Notes under the pieces: model-generated | What the model saw: only the letters and a program-made list of their open reading frames with translations | What the model was told of the DNA's origin: nothing | The model's database searches: none | Shown: in pieces, positions 1 through 11,639 of the stretch | Layout of the letters: each line of letters opens with the position of its first letter | How positions within the stretch are numbered: position 1 is the stretch's first letter | Translations under genes and position numbers: made by a program | Assembly (NCBI GenBank): GCA_037157565.1 | Contig: JAZHRO010000024.1 | Span: 210,303,501 to 210,367,500, forward strand | DNA: 64,000 nt | Reading direction: 5' to 3' | Origin: Thalassia testudinum | Taxonomy: Eukaryota > Streptophyta > Magnoliopsida > Alismatales > Hydrocharitaceae

Positions 1-283
1 AAGAAATACTATATTATGTTCTGAACACAAAGACCCTTCAGGTCTTTGGACTTAATCAGCCTATGTATCCACTAAAATGTGGATTTGTTTTTCGAGTTCT
101 CGCCAACCTGAATTTTATTATAATTGGAATAAATAAGTTTGGGTGATAAGTACACGACTTGTCAACCCGCCCTCTGATTTAAGGGAATTTTGAGTTTTAA
201 GCATCTACACACTTTCTTTGCACTGACTCGTTGTTTGGCGATTTTAACGGAAATTGGGTAGCTAATGAACCTTCTAGGGTGAT

Positions 284-522
284 ATGGCTGGCAAGTTATC
301 GTGGGTAACAGCCCATAGGTAGGTTGTCCAGAGCCCAGTCACTGGACCTTTCTCTTTTTGCTGCCTTTAGGTAAATCTTAGACCAGGGAAGCCACCTACT
401 TAAAAAAAAAAAAAAAAAAAAGGAGAAAAGAACAAAAAGAAATAAGCCACACTTCGCCGCACGAGTATGGCTAGCAAGTTGTCGGTGGTAACAGCTCATC
501 GACCGGTTGTCCAGAACCCAGC
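284..522 (+). repeat. Diverged direct repeat of about 57 bp (284-339 and 466-522)
   Basis: Both units start ATGGCTRGCAAGTTRTCG and end with GGTTGTCCAGARCCCAG. They are about 85 percent identical by eye and are separated by an A-rich stretch. The repeat is probably a local duplication in the 3' UTR of element A. Confidence 0.7.
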
Positions 523-1082
523 TCAGAAAATGCACTAAAAATTCCCAAAACACTTAGGAAGAAGCGGAGAAGTAGAATAAACCGGGGAGATATACACTGG
601 ATTCACCCTTGTGTTGACCCCGTTAAAAAAATAAAAGTAGGGAGAAAGCTACCGGTTGTAAAGATACACCTTTAGGCAGAATTCTTTTTGAGGTCACCTA
701 GAGGCGTAGAAATCCGAAGTCCGTTTTAATTGCCGGTCAACGAGTCTATCACAATAACAATAAGATGCTTAAAACTTAAGGTTCTCATCAAATCTTGGGT
801 GAGTTGAATGGCCGTAGAAAGCCACTCTTAAACCCTAAAATTTGAAAATCCAAAAAAAAAAAAAAAAAAAAGAGAGTAAAAACAAAAAAAGAAATTTTTC
901 TTTGAATAAGGCGAGGCTTGAGGCGGTCTGCATTTTGGCTGATACCCGGGCACTGTTGTGTCTTTGAAAGTTCAGTTCTCAAGTAGACAATTTCTTAATG
1001 ATTGAAAATAACTCAGGTCCAAATAATCTAACCTAATTCTTTTATAAATAGCATATAGTTTTTGCTAGGGACTAGCAAAAGA

Positions 1083-1096
1083 TAGGCATGGGGGTA
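1083..1096 (+). other. Polypurine tract of element A
   Basis: The purine-rich AGGCATGGGGG lies immediately upstream of the TG that opens LTR A. Element M has the same arrangement (AGCAAAA then GGTATGGGTG) before its 3' LTR. This is the plus-strand priming site of a gypsy element. Confidence 0.65.
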
Positions 1097-2028
1097 TGAT
1101 GTAAACACATTTACACTACTTAAAATGTCTATTTATGCATGTTCTTAAGCATAGGATTGCATTTCATGATATAAATATTGCATTACATGCATCATCTTGC
1201 ATTTAGAGTAGTTTGAATAAAATGGAGGTTAATTGTCTCCTTTTATGTGCTTGGACAGGGCAAATATTTTATCGGGGCCTCGGATCAAAGATCCAACCGT
1301 ATGGATATGATCAGGGCGACGATTGGAGTTCAACGACTCCAAGATCGCCCTAATCAGGCATCCGTAGCATCAAATAGAGACCGGGGAACCCTAGAAGATC
1401 AAGGGCCAGGATGGTGTAAATCCGCACTTCAGATGGAAAATCCGACCACACGGATGAATTCGGATCGACGATCGCAGCCGAACGACACAAAAATCGAGTC
1501 AATCCGACATCCGTGGCACCATCTACAACTTCCAGAAGATGGACGGCCAAGATAGCGCCACGTGGCGCCATCCCAGCCGCCCAATCGGCCGCAGGAGTCC
1601 TGTGAAGACCGCGCACCGTCTCCTCTCCGCTGTTGGATCTCGATCCAACGGCTGCGGTCGCTCGCGTTTAAAAACGTCCGCGCGACCATTTCGCCCGCGT
1701 AGCGCAGCGGCGACGCAGCCGCGGGCGAAGCGGAGGTCGCGGTTTCGAGCCGCGGTGAGGGGGTCGAAGGCACGGGCGAGCGGGCGCGCACGAGCGTCAG
1801 ATGAAGATCCAACGGCCGCGCGCGCCCGATAGCGCCGACGCGCAATTGGACGCTCTGGTGGGCGCGCGATCACACGCGGGCGGCGCGCTACGCAGCGGGC
1901 GCGGACGCGATCTAAGCCGTCCGATCTCGCGATCGGACGGCTGAGACGACGCGGACGTGCGTATGCGTTACGCGCGCAGGCCAGCCGAGCGGGCGCGCGT
2001 GGGCGCGGCGGCGACGGCGACGGCGGGG

Positions 2029-2058
2029 CTTTAGCGACGGTTTTATCCGTCACTAAAG
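2029..2058. repeat. Hairpin just upstream of the LTR A TATA box
   Basis: Twelve-base arms, CTTTAGCGACGG and CCGTCACTAAAG, flank a 6-nt loop with a single arm mismatch. The structure lies about 60 bp upstream of the TATA box and is retained in the minus-strand copy at 28906-28935. Confidence 0.85.
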
Positions 2059-2115
2059 ACCCCTTATTTATTATTTTGAAGATGTAATGTCCATTTTGCC
2101 CCCACTCCTTGCAAC

Positions 2116-2122
2116 TATAAAA
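2116..2122 (+). promoter_or_regulatory. TATA box of LTR A
   Basis: TATAAAA lies in CTATAAAAGGAGACC and is followed by a pyrimidine-rich leader, as expected for the U3/R junction. The minus-strand LTR copy has TATAAATA at the aligned place. Confidence 0.7.
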
Positions 2123-2864
2123 GGAGACCCCCTCCATACGAAATTTGCATCCCTTCCTTCTCCTCTCTACCTCTCCAAAGCTCAAGAGAAGCTTGTCCCA
2201 CACCTGGGATGCTTCTCGCGAGATAAAGTCCAAATTTTCGTCCCCCTTCGGAAGTGGATCCCGCGACGACGACGGCGTGCTGCTTCGTTCCCGTTCTTCT
2301 GCTTCGTCCTCCTTCGTCCCGCTTCGTTCTCCTTCGTCCAGGCGTCGTCCCGTCCGGCTCGTCCTCCAAGCGACCGTCGAGGAGGATTTCTCTCTCCCTA
2401 TTCTTTTTACTGCTTTCTAGTATAGATTTACTGCTTTCTAGAGTAGTCTATTCGTCCTCCGAGCGATCGTCGAGGAGGACATTTCTCCCTCCATTCTTTT
2501 AATGCTTTCTAGAGTAATTGTTTTATGTTTTCTAGTTGTAATGAAAGAACTCTTTTATGATAAATTCCTTGTCTATTCTACATCTCATTTTGATTTCCAT
2601 GTATAGTATTCCTTCTCTCTCTTACTCCCTCTCTCTCTTTTATTTGTTGTAGATACTTAGATAGTTTAAATTGAATTTCTTTGTGACAAAATAAAAAACA
2701 AAACGCGAAGTTTTTAAATCAAACGTTCGCCTCCCTGTGTTCGACCCGGAATTCTTATTTCGGTATAAATTTTATTTGTTGAACACGAATCCTTCGCTTT
2801 CGAACTACAACGACGGGTTTTCCAAAACCAAAGACGTTAGCGTAGATTCTCGTTCAACAATGGC

Positions 2865-4327
2865 CAACCATCTTCCTCTCTTCATCGCGGTCATCGTGAG
2901 CTAAAGCACGACTGCGATCTCTACCTCCTGCTTTGTTGCCGCCTTGCCGTCCTCTTCTCCTTCTCTGGCTCCGGTCAAGCCACGACCGGTGCTCTCCGTC
3001 CCTCTACCTCTCGTCAAATCCCCTCTACTTCTTCCTCTCCTCCTCTACATCATTTCCCCTCCCCTCGCACATTGATTCAAACACAGCTCTGCCTTCCACG
3101 CCGTCATCTTCCTCCACTCCGGCCGAGCTCTAGAGAAGCTTCCCACACTCCACAATCCACCAAACTCCATACCACCACTTCCAGAAGCTTCACCTTGACT
3201 CCACCTCCAAAAGCCCTAAACCTATTTAAGGTTTTACCCACTCCATCACACCCCCGAACACCACCACCTACGCACTTCCTTCCCAAAGTCGTCAGACCAC
3301 CACAGGCACTTTCACGCCACACCACTACCACCATTGCACTCGTCAACATCCGACGATCCTTCTAAGATACTCTGACATGGTCAAAAGATCGTATTCTCTT
3401 TTTCAGGGGCTTCACCGGACCTCTGCCGCTGCCTCAACTCCATCGACCTCGTCTGCAGTCCTCCGACCATGTTCTTTCCTACAAGCATCTCCTGAAGACA
3501 CAGACGATTCCCATGTGTCTTCCCAGACACCCAATTGCGGCTGGCAGTGACACCTTTACCATCAATTGGAAGCCCTTTCTACTGCTGCTTCATGCGAAGA
3601 AAGTTGTGGGGATTAGTCCCACATCAGACAGTGAAGATGCGCCCACAGCACATAAGAGGAATTTGTGCCTCTACCTTATTGCCTCCGAGAGCACCAGGGT
3701 GAGGTTCTGCTCGCAAGCTCCATGCACGTGCCCTCACCCACACTCAGGCCATGCGGGTCTAGGCTTTGATCCGATTACCTGGGTCTGGTCTGGTCTGCCT
3801 GTTCTGAGAGAGAAAAGAAGAAAGAGAGGGGAGGGGTTTTGCCCTTCACACCTTCTGCTCTCTATACTTAGTCTCTGAGAGGGCCTTTGTGCCTCTATTG
3901 GTGTTGTACTGTGCGCCTCTCCCTTGAGGCCTGAAGGAAAGAAGAGGCCTTTGCCTCTGTGCCTCTGCTGGTGCTCGATTCTGCTGGTTCTAAACATTGT
4001 TGGTGTATTTGATTGTTGTGGCTTAGTTGATTCAGCTCACTATTCATATATTTAAATAAAATTGTGGAGCTTAAACTCAAAGGGTAATTTGGTGATTCAA
4101 ATCACCATTTTGCCCTAATCTTTTTGCATATTGATACCCAATTCACTTTATATATCACTCTTGATTATTCTTCTTATCTTAATTGCTTGTCTTTCACCTA
4201 GAATTGTGATTTTGAGATTAATTTGCTACTTGCTCCTTGCGTTCGACCTCAGATTCCCATTCGAGCATAAATTTTATTTGTTTTTGCACTTTATCGACTA
4301 TACTGCAACGTATCATTTTTTAAAACA
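2865..4327 (+). mobile_element. LTR C1: 5'-truncated solo LTR of family C
   Basis: The sequence matches two fuller copies (C2, C3) through the leader (GAGCTCTAGAGAAGCTTCC), the CA-rich stretch before GCGGGTCTAG, the block CAAATCACCATTTT, and the U5 end TGCAACGTATCATTTTTTA. The U3 part is missing here and LTR A abuts instead. The simplest reading is that element A inserted into C1, so the remainder of C1 lies left of the window. C1 itself sits in the 5' LTR of element M, which resumes after 4327. Confidence 0.7.
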
Positions 4328-4536
4328 CCAATTCAGAGTGATAAAAAAATAGCAAGTTCTTTTTCCAAACTTTCATCTACTCACGATTGTTATCTCCGTA
4401 CTTGATGAATGAAGAATTGATTATGTTTTCTTATTGCAATCTCTAGTTATAGTTTCTATTTACTTTCAAAAATCAAAATCACAAAAAAAATCTAAAAAGG
4501 AAAATTGAAAAAAATATACGGATGGATGTTCCTACC
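4328..4536 (+). mobile_element. Element M 5' LTR, left fragment
   Basis: The block from AATAGCAAG through CTTTCATCTACTCAC to GGAAAATTGAAAAAAAT matches 23940-24130 in the 3' LTR of M. It is cut off at 4536 by LTR D. Confidence 0.8.
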
Positions 4537-6264
4537 TGTTGATAAGTCCACTTTTATGAACCATTATTTGGCTTAAGTACTCTTTAATTAGTTATTCTTA
4601 GTTGTTAATTAATTACGAGTTATATGGCAATTCACCTTAGTCTGCATATAATTGTATGCATCAATTTTACATTAAATAACATGTTATTTGGTAACATAAT
4701 TGATTTGATGGATGCAGACTAGGTGGAAGAGTTTAGACATCCATTTTTGCATCTATAAGACGTCTGGAGACAAGGTCAGACGACTGGGAACCGCCACCAT
4801 GAACTCGCTAATGACCACACTTTTAAGACATTTGGCATGTTGATCAGACGTCTGAGGAAGATTTTGTCAGGCAAATCTTACCATTCCAACCACTCGTGAT
4901 CTTTGCGAGTGGTTGGAGACCTTGCGGTGGAAGAGATCAATAGCGGGTCTTTTTATATAAAGTGCAACAGCAACGGGATCGATCATCTTCGCCCCCTGAC
5001 GGGGATCTCCTTCCTCCTCCACCATGGACACTGCGCACACTGTGGACCCTGCGAGGACCGTGACTTAGGCGAGCTGCACCTCTGCTCTTTCTCCCTCTCG
5101 CCGGTTGCACGGTGACAACGTGCAGCCACAACACCACCACACATAACCCCCCTCAGCCATCCATCTTCTCCTTCCTCTTTGTTTTCTTCTTCTTCAACCC
5201 GCCACCTTCCTCAACTTCGAAAGAACCCAACTGCCAACTTCACGCCCACACGACCGACCGCACGGCCAACCGCATGGCCACCAGCCACGTACGTGTTCAG
5301 CAGCGCATCCCCTTGCACACCCTTGCATGCGTGCCATCGTGCCACCATCCTTGAACGCACGTAGCACACCCGGCTCCTATCCTTCTTCTCCATCAGCAAG
5401 GGGGAAGAACCCATCACCGATGTCGCCCCCTTCCATGCAGCTGCCACTCCAAGCCACCATTCAACACGCCGACGACGTCAATGGACCCGCCTTACCCTCA
5501 CGAGGCTGTCCACACCTCTAGCAACCCTTCCTACAATCCACGAGCATGCAAGCACAACCCACCACTAGCGAGCTTCTCCTCCACCAGCCAGCCAACTTTG
5601 GCCACCTCTGTCGATGCCACGACCGCCATCGCGAAGCCAACGCACCGGCCGACCTTCCCCCCGAGCCTTGCCAGTCATCGTTCTTCTCCCTATGCGTAAA
5701 GAGGAGAGAGGCAAAAACCTCTATTTTCTACCCAATTAAAATTTACAAATCTTGCCATTGCCACTTTACTGTTACTTTATTTAATGAATTAATATATTGA
5801 AAAGAAATTGCATGAATATCCCTCTATTTTTTATTAATTACTTATGGCTGAATTCTCTCATGAATGATATTAAATATGGGATATTAGATATAGTGAACAG
5901 GCTCTGTCTTGTAGGAAATTAATATTTACCGGGCTACCTATATCAAGATCACTATTTTACCTGATATTATATTGTGATGATTTTGTACGTGCACACTTAC
6001 ATTATTGATTAATTATTTAGATTGAGTACTTATGTTGAAAATAAGTTGCATCAGTTAGTAAGTGCACCCATTGATATTCCCAAATAAACGAGGCACCACT
6101 CACGAATTTAATAGGCTAATTTCTGCCTGTGGAGATGACCTAACTATTTTTGTGGTTAGATTTTGAATAACTAAATATTTTGAAAAGCGATTTTCTACCA
6201 CTCACGAACTATAATGACACATCATTTTATGTTAAAGTTTTTATCGAAAACGAAGATTGCTCTT
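4537..6264 (+). mobile_element. LTR D: solo LTR inserted in the 5' LTR of M
   Basis: The sequence on both sides is contiguous in the 3' LTR of M (around 24130-24160), so these 1.73 kb are an insertion. It opens with TGTTGATAAGTCCAC, contains a TATA box and a CT/CA-rich leader, and has a U5-like box near 6080-6140 (CCTGTGGAGATGACC). Possible decayed TSD: CTACC at 4532-4536 and TCACC at 6265-6269. The 3' terminus lacks the expected CA, so the right border is good only to a few bases. Only one copy is present here, so the family is unassigned. Its U3 shares the GACGTCTG motif with LTR G. Confidence 0.7.
4954..4960 (+). promoter_or_regulatory. TATA box of LTR D
   Basis: TATATAA in TTTTTATATAAAGTGC lies about 420 bp inside LTR D and is followed by a C-rich leader. 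Confidence 0.5.
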
Positions 6265-6616
6265 TCACCAGTATTAACGAACCGATCCTTGACCAAAACT
6301 CTTTCGTTATTATGCATATAATTCATGAGTTTCAAGATGAGCGCTATTTTTATAATTGCTGTCTATTTTCACTATACTATGATTATGCATTTCGAAAGAG
6401 AGATGAGCGAATCTATTGTTCAAGAAATCTGCCATCATCTCCAGATTTAGTTAGTTTTGCGAGCACGTAAATTAGAATCATTTTCGCATCACATCACCTC
6501 CTAGAGATTGACCAGGACTCACCTGGTGTTTCGTTATAAATATTTTGTTTAGGTTTATTTCACAACAATACAACAACTCTAAACTCATCCAAATTGCAAA
6601 TACCGACCTCCTAACA
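6265..6616 (+). mobile_element. Element M 5' LTR, right (U5) fragment
   Basis: The segment matches 24140-24491 nearly base for base, for example TTTCAAGATGAG, CCATCATCTC and TTTTGCGAGCAC. It ends in CCTCCTAACA, the same end as the 3' LTR, two bases before the PBS. Confidence 0.85.
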
Positions 6617-6618
6617 AA

Positions 6619-6636
6619 TGGCGCCACTGCTGGGGT
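6619..6636 (+). other. Primer binding site of element M (tRNA-Asp-like)
   Basis: TGGCGCCACTGCTGGGGT stands directly after the 5' LTR end. Plant Athila/Tat elements commonly use a site complementary to the 3' end of tRNA-Asp, beginning TGGCGCC. The first seven bases are intact and a few of the remainder differ. Confidence 0.8.
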
Positions 6637-8166
6637 GGCAAGGCGATTCTAATTTCTGATTTCTGACATAATTGTCTTTGCTTGTTTTTTGGCATGCAGA
6701 AACTCAAGTGTGGATCTGCGCACACATCTAGCATGGGTGAAGACAAATCAGGTGCACACGTTCAGTTAGTTACATTTTAATTTCCTTAGATCTAGGTTTA
6801 TTTTGAATCTTAGGTTAGTTTTATTGAAAAAAAACACATACATTTGAAAAAAAAAAAGAAAATTAAATTTGATTTTCAATTAAATTTTTGTAAAAAAAAT
6901 ATTTTAGTCAAAGAGGTCTTTTTGATTTCAAAAATCTCTTTAAAAGCCTCTTTACAATTTTTAGGCATTCGGCCAACACTTTTCATACGATTTAAAAATT
7001 CTGTTGTTGAATATTTACCTACTCAAAATTTTTGAAGTTCTGTCTAAACATATCTTTTCAAAGCATCTTTCCAATGCCACTTTTCATTCAAGAAAACTCG
7101 TACTATCCGAATTCTAAAAATTCACACAGTGGATAGGGGTCAAATCGGATTGAAACCTGATTTTGTCTATTTTGTAAGATTTATTTCGGCCAGTATACAA
7201 ACTTGATTGAACTAAAATTTGTAGGGTTCAAAAGCTAGTTAAATCATCTTTATTCAGTAATTTTGCAAGAATTTTTGGATCGGTCTTTCTACTATTTCAA
7301 GTTGAAATACTTACAGGGGGTCTATCTACCTTATCCGACCCCCAGTCAGTGTAAAATCAATATCAAATCACTCAAAAAAGTAAAAATTCTATAAAATTAT
7401 TCTATGAAAGTTAATCAGTATGGGAATCTACCCTCCAAATTTCATATTGTTTAGATTCCAACTTTGCTGTAGAGAGTAATTTGAATTTAGTGTGTGGTCT
7501 GATATCTATTTTGTTAGAAAAAGAATAAACCCAAGGTTGCCCACTTTAGAGTTTGCAATTATTCTAGAGATCCATGTTGACTCTAGAGATCCACATTGAC
7601 TCGATCAAGACCTAGTTGGGTCCGTTGCCTAGAGATCTCACTTACCTTGATTGATTTATTGGGCCAATTGTTGGAATTAGGGTTAACTGAATCAAAATGA
7701 AGCAAGAAATCTATTCTTAACCCGACTTGTTATTCTTGACCTGAGTGAGTAGTCCAAACTTCTTTAGTCAAACCTAGTGTCTAAACCTGTAGGGTAGTGC
7801 CAAATGACCACAACTATAAGGGGTATTAAGGAGCCTTGTGCCGAACCTTCCCTTTAGTCCCCTCATACTCAAGCAAGCCAGGTAACCTAAGAAGAGGGGA
7901 TTTTATTTACTTGGTTTATAACAAGTAGATTCCTGAATTAGAACTTGAAATTAGAAAATTTTGGTCATCTAATTAAAGGACCATATCTGTATTACAAGGC
8001 CTTTTCTTGTGTACTTGTCCGTACCAACCCTTGTAGTTGGTGTATGCGAGGGAGGTCTTTGAGACTTGAGCTAGTTAGCCCTTAGGACATTACCCCAAGA
8101 TGACCTAGGAGACTCTTTCCATCACCTCTTTCCTCTTCTTCCCACCCATCCACTTCATTAACCGAA
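6637..8166 (+). other. Element M leader between PBS and gag
   Basis: About 1.5 kb without a coding frame, rich in T and A, as in long Athila/Tat leaders. It includes a 19-bp tandem duplication at 7563-7600. Nothing else is recognisable. Confidence 0.6.
7563..7600 (+). repeat. 19-bp tandem duplication in the M leader
   Basis: Two adjacent units of TCTAGAGATCCAYRTTGAC, at 7563-7581 and 7582-7600, differ at two positions. Confidence 0.85.
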
Positions 8167-10353
8167 ATGGTTAACCCAATTCTGAATCCTGGTCTTGAAG
8201 GGAACCAAAATCCTATGGCACCATTGGAAGCCCGTGTCGTTGCATTTGAGGAGCGGCATCAGTAGAGGATTGATCTAATCCTAACTAATCTAGATAGAAT
8301 GCAACATCCACAATGATGAGAACAGCTACAAGACTTTCATGATCCGACCGCAATGATTGTGCCACCTCAAGTCTAGATTCTAGCAGGTAGAGATGCATTC
8401 AAGTTGAAGCCAAATGCAATAAGTTTGATTCAAGATTATTTTCATGGTAACTCAAATGAGGATCCATTCCAACACATAAAGGATCTGAGTCGAATCGCTG
8501 AGATGGTTTGACCCATAAATGTTGATATTGGAGTTGATCTCATCAAGCTTTTCTCGTTTTCGCTAAGGGATAAAGCTTCATATTGGTTCAAGACCATCGG
8601 GAGGCCAGTTGGTACCTGGGAGGAATTGCGTAGAGAATTCCTCCAAACATTCTTCCTAATAGGTTGAACAAACACTATGAAGCGAGTAATCACAACTTTT
8701 TCCCAAGGATCAGAGGAAAAGTTACATGATTCCTAGGATCAATTTCATGACCTTCTTCGGAAGTGTCCCCACCATAGTGTGTCAAGATGGTACCTTGCTC
8801 AAATCTTTTACCATGGTCTAGATGATACACATCGGTATCTGGCCCATGCATCTAGTGGTGGGAACTTCCTCGCTAAAGATGTGAGCAGTGCTTTTGAGCT
8901 GTTTGAGTCTTTAGCAGAGAACTCAACGAATGCAACCTCGATGAACCAATTCCAGCAACCGAGGCAACAACAAGTTGCTGTCCATGAAGCTTATGCAAAT
9001 TTAGAATGAGTTGATTTGGACATCATCGCCAAGAAACTAGATAAGGTGGATATACTGGACAAAAAGAAAGATTATGTGGATTTGCTGGATAATAAGCTCG
9101 ACAAATTGATTCATTCTTGTCCAGGAGATTCAGGTAATACTAATTCTTCCCAAGCCCTCCTACTCGAGTACATATGCTTACTCGGGATGTATCTTCTCCT
9201 TCTATTCTCTCATGGGATTCTGTTTATCAAGAACCCATGAACAATCTAGAGCTGGCACCTTATGACCAGGGTTACACATAGCATGAGGATTACGGTGCAT
9301 ATTCCCTTAATGATTATACATCTAAAACATCTTCGACCTACGAAGCTGTTAGTGCTATCCAAGGATACGGGCGTAACAACACGTACTCTGAGACATATAA
9401 CCCTAGTTGGCACCAACATCCAAACTTATCCTAGTCTGGAAACACACAGAGACCCAATCAAGATCTAAAGCATCAAACCAGGCAATACGAGAATATGGCA
9501 AACATGTACCCAAGGCAGCAACCATTCCCGTCTCAGGAGTAGTCTCGGTCTATTTACCAGCCTGTTCGCAATGTTGCCACTAACCCTCCACCACAGGATG
9601 ACGCTACGGATGAATGGAAAAAAGCCTTCAAGCTATTGGAAAATGGTCAGTTAAAACTCATAAGCTAGATACAGAATGTGCAAAACCAGATACAAGAGAA
9701 TAGATCATCGGGAGCCTTGCCCTCCCAGCCCGTTCAAACTCGAGATATGTGCAGAACCAAGGCACTCCACCTAGGTTCCAAGCACAACAGGGACAGGCAC
9801 ATACAGTACTTCAGGCACCTCCTGTACCCACTGGATATGCCCCACCTCAGCCTACTCTATTGTCGGTCCTGACTTACTCCGCTCCTTCTACTCCACCTCA
9901 GGGACTGTACGTCGATGTGAAGCCTACCACATTAAGGAGTGTAAAGGCTACACAAGACCCACCATATAAGCAGGTGGGTCATGCTTCTTTGCAACATTCA
10001 CCTGAGGATGGCTCTTCTTCCCACTCTTACTCCGATCAAGAGCACCCTAGGGTGGATAAAGGCAAAAGACCAGTTGCGAACCCTGAGATTTTCATCCCTT
10101 TTCCTAAAGCTCTAACGCAAGATATAGCAAAGAAGAAGGGATCGAAGAATTTCAAGGACCTGAATGCAATGTTTAAGGAAGTCCACATTTAGGTCCCTCT
10201 CCTCAAAGCTATAAATCACATTCCTACCATACCAGGTTCTTTAAGGACTATTATACCCCAAGGCGACAACAAAAGACAGGATGACATGTGGTATTATCAA
10301 AGGAGGCTAGCATAGTTATCTTCCCTGATTTACTGCTGAAGAAAAAAGACCCT
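8167..10353 (+). pseudogene. gag: gag pseudogene of element M (Athila-type capsid region)
   Basis: The ATG at 8167 opens a frame in which the Athila gag pattern is readable: DYFHGNSNEDPFQHIKDL near 8430, FSFSLRDKASYWF near 8550, a tryptophan-glutamate pair and LRREFL near 8620, LLRKCPHHSV near 8755, and FYHGLDDTHRYL near 8805. This is the Retrotrans_gag capsid domain, which assembles the particle around the RNA. A Lys/Asp/Leu-rich heptad-like stretch (KLDKVDILDKK, 9034-9110) suggests a short coiled coil. The C-terminal part holds FIPFPKAL near 10090 and VPLLKAI near 10190, which in this family lie before the protease. At least eight in-frame stops and several frameshifts make it non-functional. 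It ends at the TSD of LTR B. Confidence 0.85.
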
Positions 10354-11347
10354 GGTACTGATAGCAAAAATGCGTGGTTTGTTAATTAGGTAATTTAGTG
10401 CCGTTGCAACACGTAAATCCGCTTTCGCTTTTAAATTTATATCCTAGAAAGTGGGGTATCTAGGGTCGTCCAAGGAGGCAATATGTTTGCAAAATTAATT
10501 CTCTTTCTTGGAATATAAATCTCAACCTTCTTTTTGGTCTTTTCAATATATCATTTTTATGTTTTTGAAATTAAGGTAACATGCAAAATTGTGCCAGGAA
10601 AGTGACTTATACTTCAACTCAATATACTACATCTAAAGTGGCAAGTAGAGCCACTTCCTAAGCTCACTCTAGGCAAGTGGAGGCCTAGAATAATTAGGGA
10701 GAGGGAGTGAAGAATGCTAAAAAAAAGCAATTAAAAATGCAACTAAAGAAATTGCAAAGAAGGAAACTAGATTAATGAAAAAGTGTTTTACAAAAAATCC
10801 TAGTAGATGAATGCTTCTACTACTAGAAAAATTGCAATAAATAAAAGAAAACACAAATCCTCTAGATAGATGGTGAAGAAGAGGGCTTCTTGCTCCAAGC
10901 TTGGTAGCTCCCAAGCTTGAAAAGAGTCCTCCAACTCCTTCCTTGCTATGCTCCGCCAAGGTGATGTCCTCCAAAGCAAGCCCTAAGGGGGCATGCCCTA
11001 AGCTTCTCTCCAAGGGTGGACGTCCACCCTAGGTCCTTCTCCTTTGCCTGGCCATCCTCCTTGAAGTAGAGAAGTCCTCCTCCTTGGCGTGGCCCAAGTT
11101 GAAGAGAGTGGGGAGAAGAAGGCACCAAAAGGGCTGGTGATGTGCCCCTTTAATCTTCTTCTCTACTCCTTCTTCTTGGCTGTAGGTGTAGGTGGGTATA
11201 GGTAGAAAAATGTACTAATGGAGGATGCTCTCAAATGGTGGTAGGTGGTGGGTTTTTACAGAGTAGGAAGGGGGCTAAGGTGACTCTTGGAATGGAGGGC
11301 TAAGATGGAGAGATGGAGGTGGTTGGGGATCCTATGGCTAAGGACAA

Positions 11348-11630
11348 TTGGCGCCAACCTAAGGGACACCTAAGGGGTGGTTATGGGTGGTGGCACCCCT
11401 TGAAGTTGGCACCAAAATAGTTTCTAGAAGGTGGTCTTAGGTGGTGCCAAGAAAGGTTCTAGAAGGAGGGGTTATGTGGAGGGTGGAGATGGGTTTAAGG
11501 GGTGATGTGTGCTGGAGATGAAGGGGATTTTTGGAGGGAAAAGTGGCGCCAACAAGGGGGTAGTTAGGGTGGTTTTGGTGCCACTTTTAGGTGTCTTTTG
11601 GAGGTGGTGGGTAGGCTAGGTTGGCGCCAA
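11348..11630. promoter_or_regulatory. Palindromic TTGGCGCCAA sites in LTR B-minus
   Basis: Sites are at 11348-11357 (TTGGCGCCAA), 11406-11415 (TTGGCACCAA), 11543-11552 (GTGGCGCCAA) and 11621-11630 (TTGGCGCCAA), with weaker GGTGCCAA forms between. The core TTSGCGCCAA matches the E2F site consensus. Function as a binding site is inference. Confidence 0.6.
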
Positions 11631-11639
11631 GTAGGTTAA

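Larger units (their letters stand above)
1..1096 (+). mobile_element. Element A: 3' untranslated region of a Tat/Athila-like gypsy element (left part outside window)
   Basis: No coding sequence is visible. The stretch aligns by eye with the post-integrase region of element M (about 19440-20160): both contain a motif ending in CTTTAGG/CTTCAGG followed by GTCTTT, then a stretch with GTGGATTTGTTTTTCGAG or a close variant, and both end in a purine-rich tract just before an LTR. It also has two A-runs of about 18-20 (near 402 and 853). The pol region of element A would lie to the left of the window. Family membership is inferred from this layout, since no protein domain is present. Confidence 0.6.
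1097..2859 (+). mobile_element. LTR of family A (3' LTR of the element entering from the left)
   Basis: The LTR is about 1.76 kb and runs from TGATGTAAACACATTT to TTCAACA. It is defined by comparison with the inverted copy at 28146-29893, which matches along its full length, including the U5 box CCTCCCTGTGTTCGACC and the end CAACA. It has a GC-rich, CpG-rich U3 (about 1500-2040), a hairpin, a TATA box and a CT-rich leader. It is taken as a 3' LTR rather than a solo LTR because a polypurine tract and 3' UTR precede it. Several long open frames on both strands in the GC-rich part are composition artefacts. Confidence 0.85.

Noticed and set aside
1247..1555. 102-codon open frame on the plus strand
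   Set aside because: It is inside the U3 of LTR A. The aligned part of the solo LTR is broken and no known domain is visible.
1523..2233. 236-codon open frame on the minus strand
   Set aside because: It falls in the GC-rich U3 of LTR A, is dominated by Arg/Ala, and is not maintained in the second LTR A copy.
2087..2502. Several overlapping Ser/Arg-rich frames after the TATA box of LTR A
   Set aside because: They are in the CT-rich leader, where low complexity keeps all frames open.
3513..3878. 121-codon frame in LTR C1
   Set aside because: It is not retained in LTR C2 or C3 at the aligned positions.
7123..7560. Possible coding exon in the M leader
   Set aside because: Frames are short and AT-driven, and the position agrees with the non-coding leader of Athila elements.
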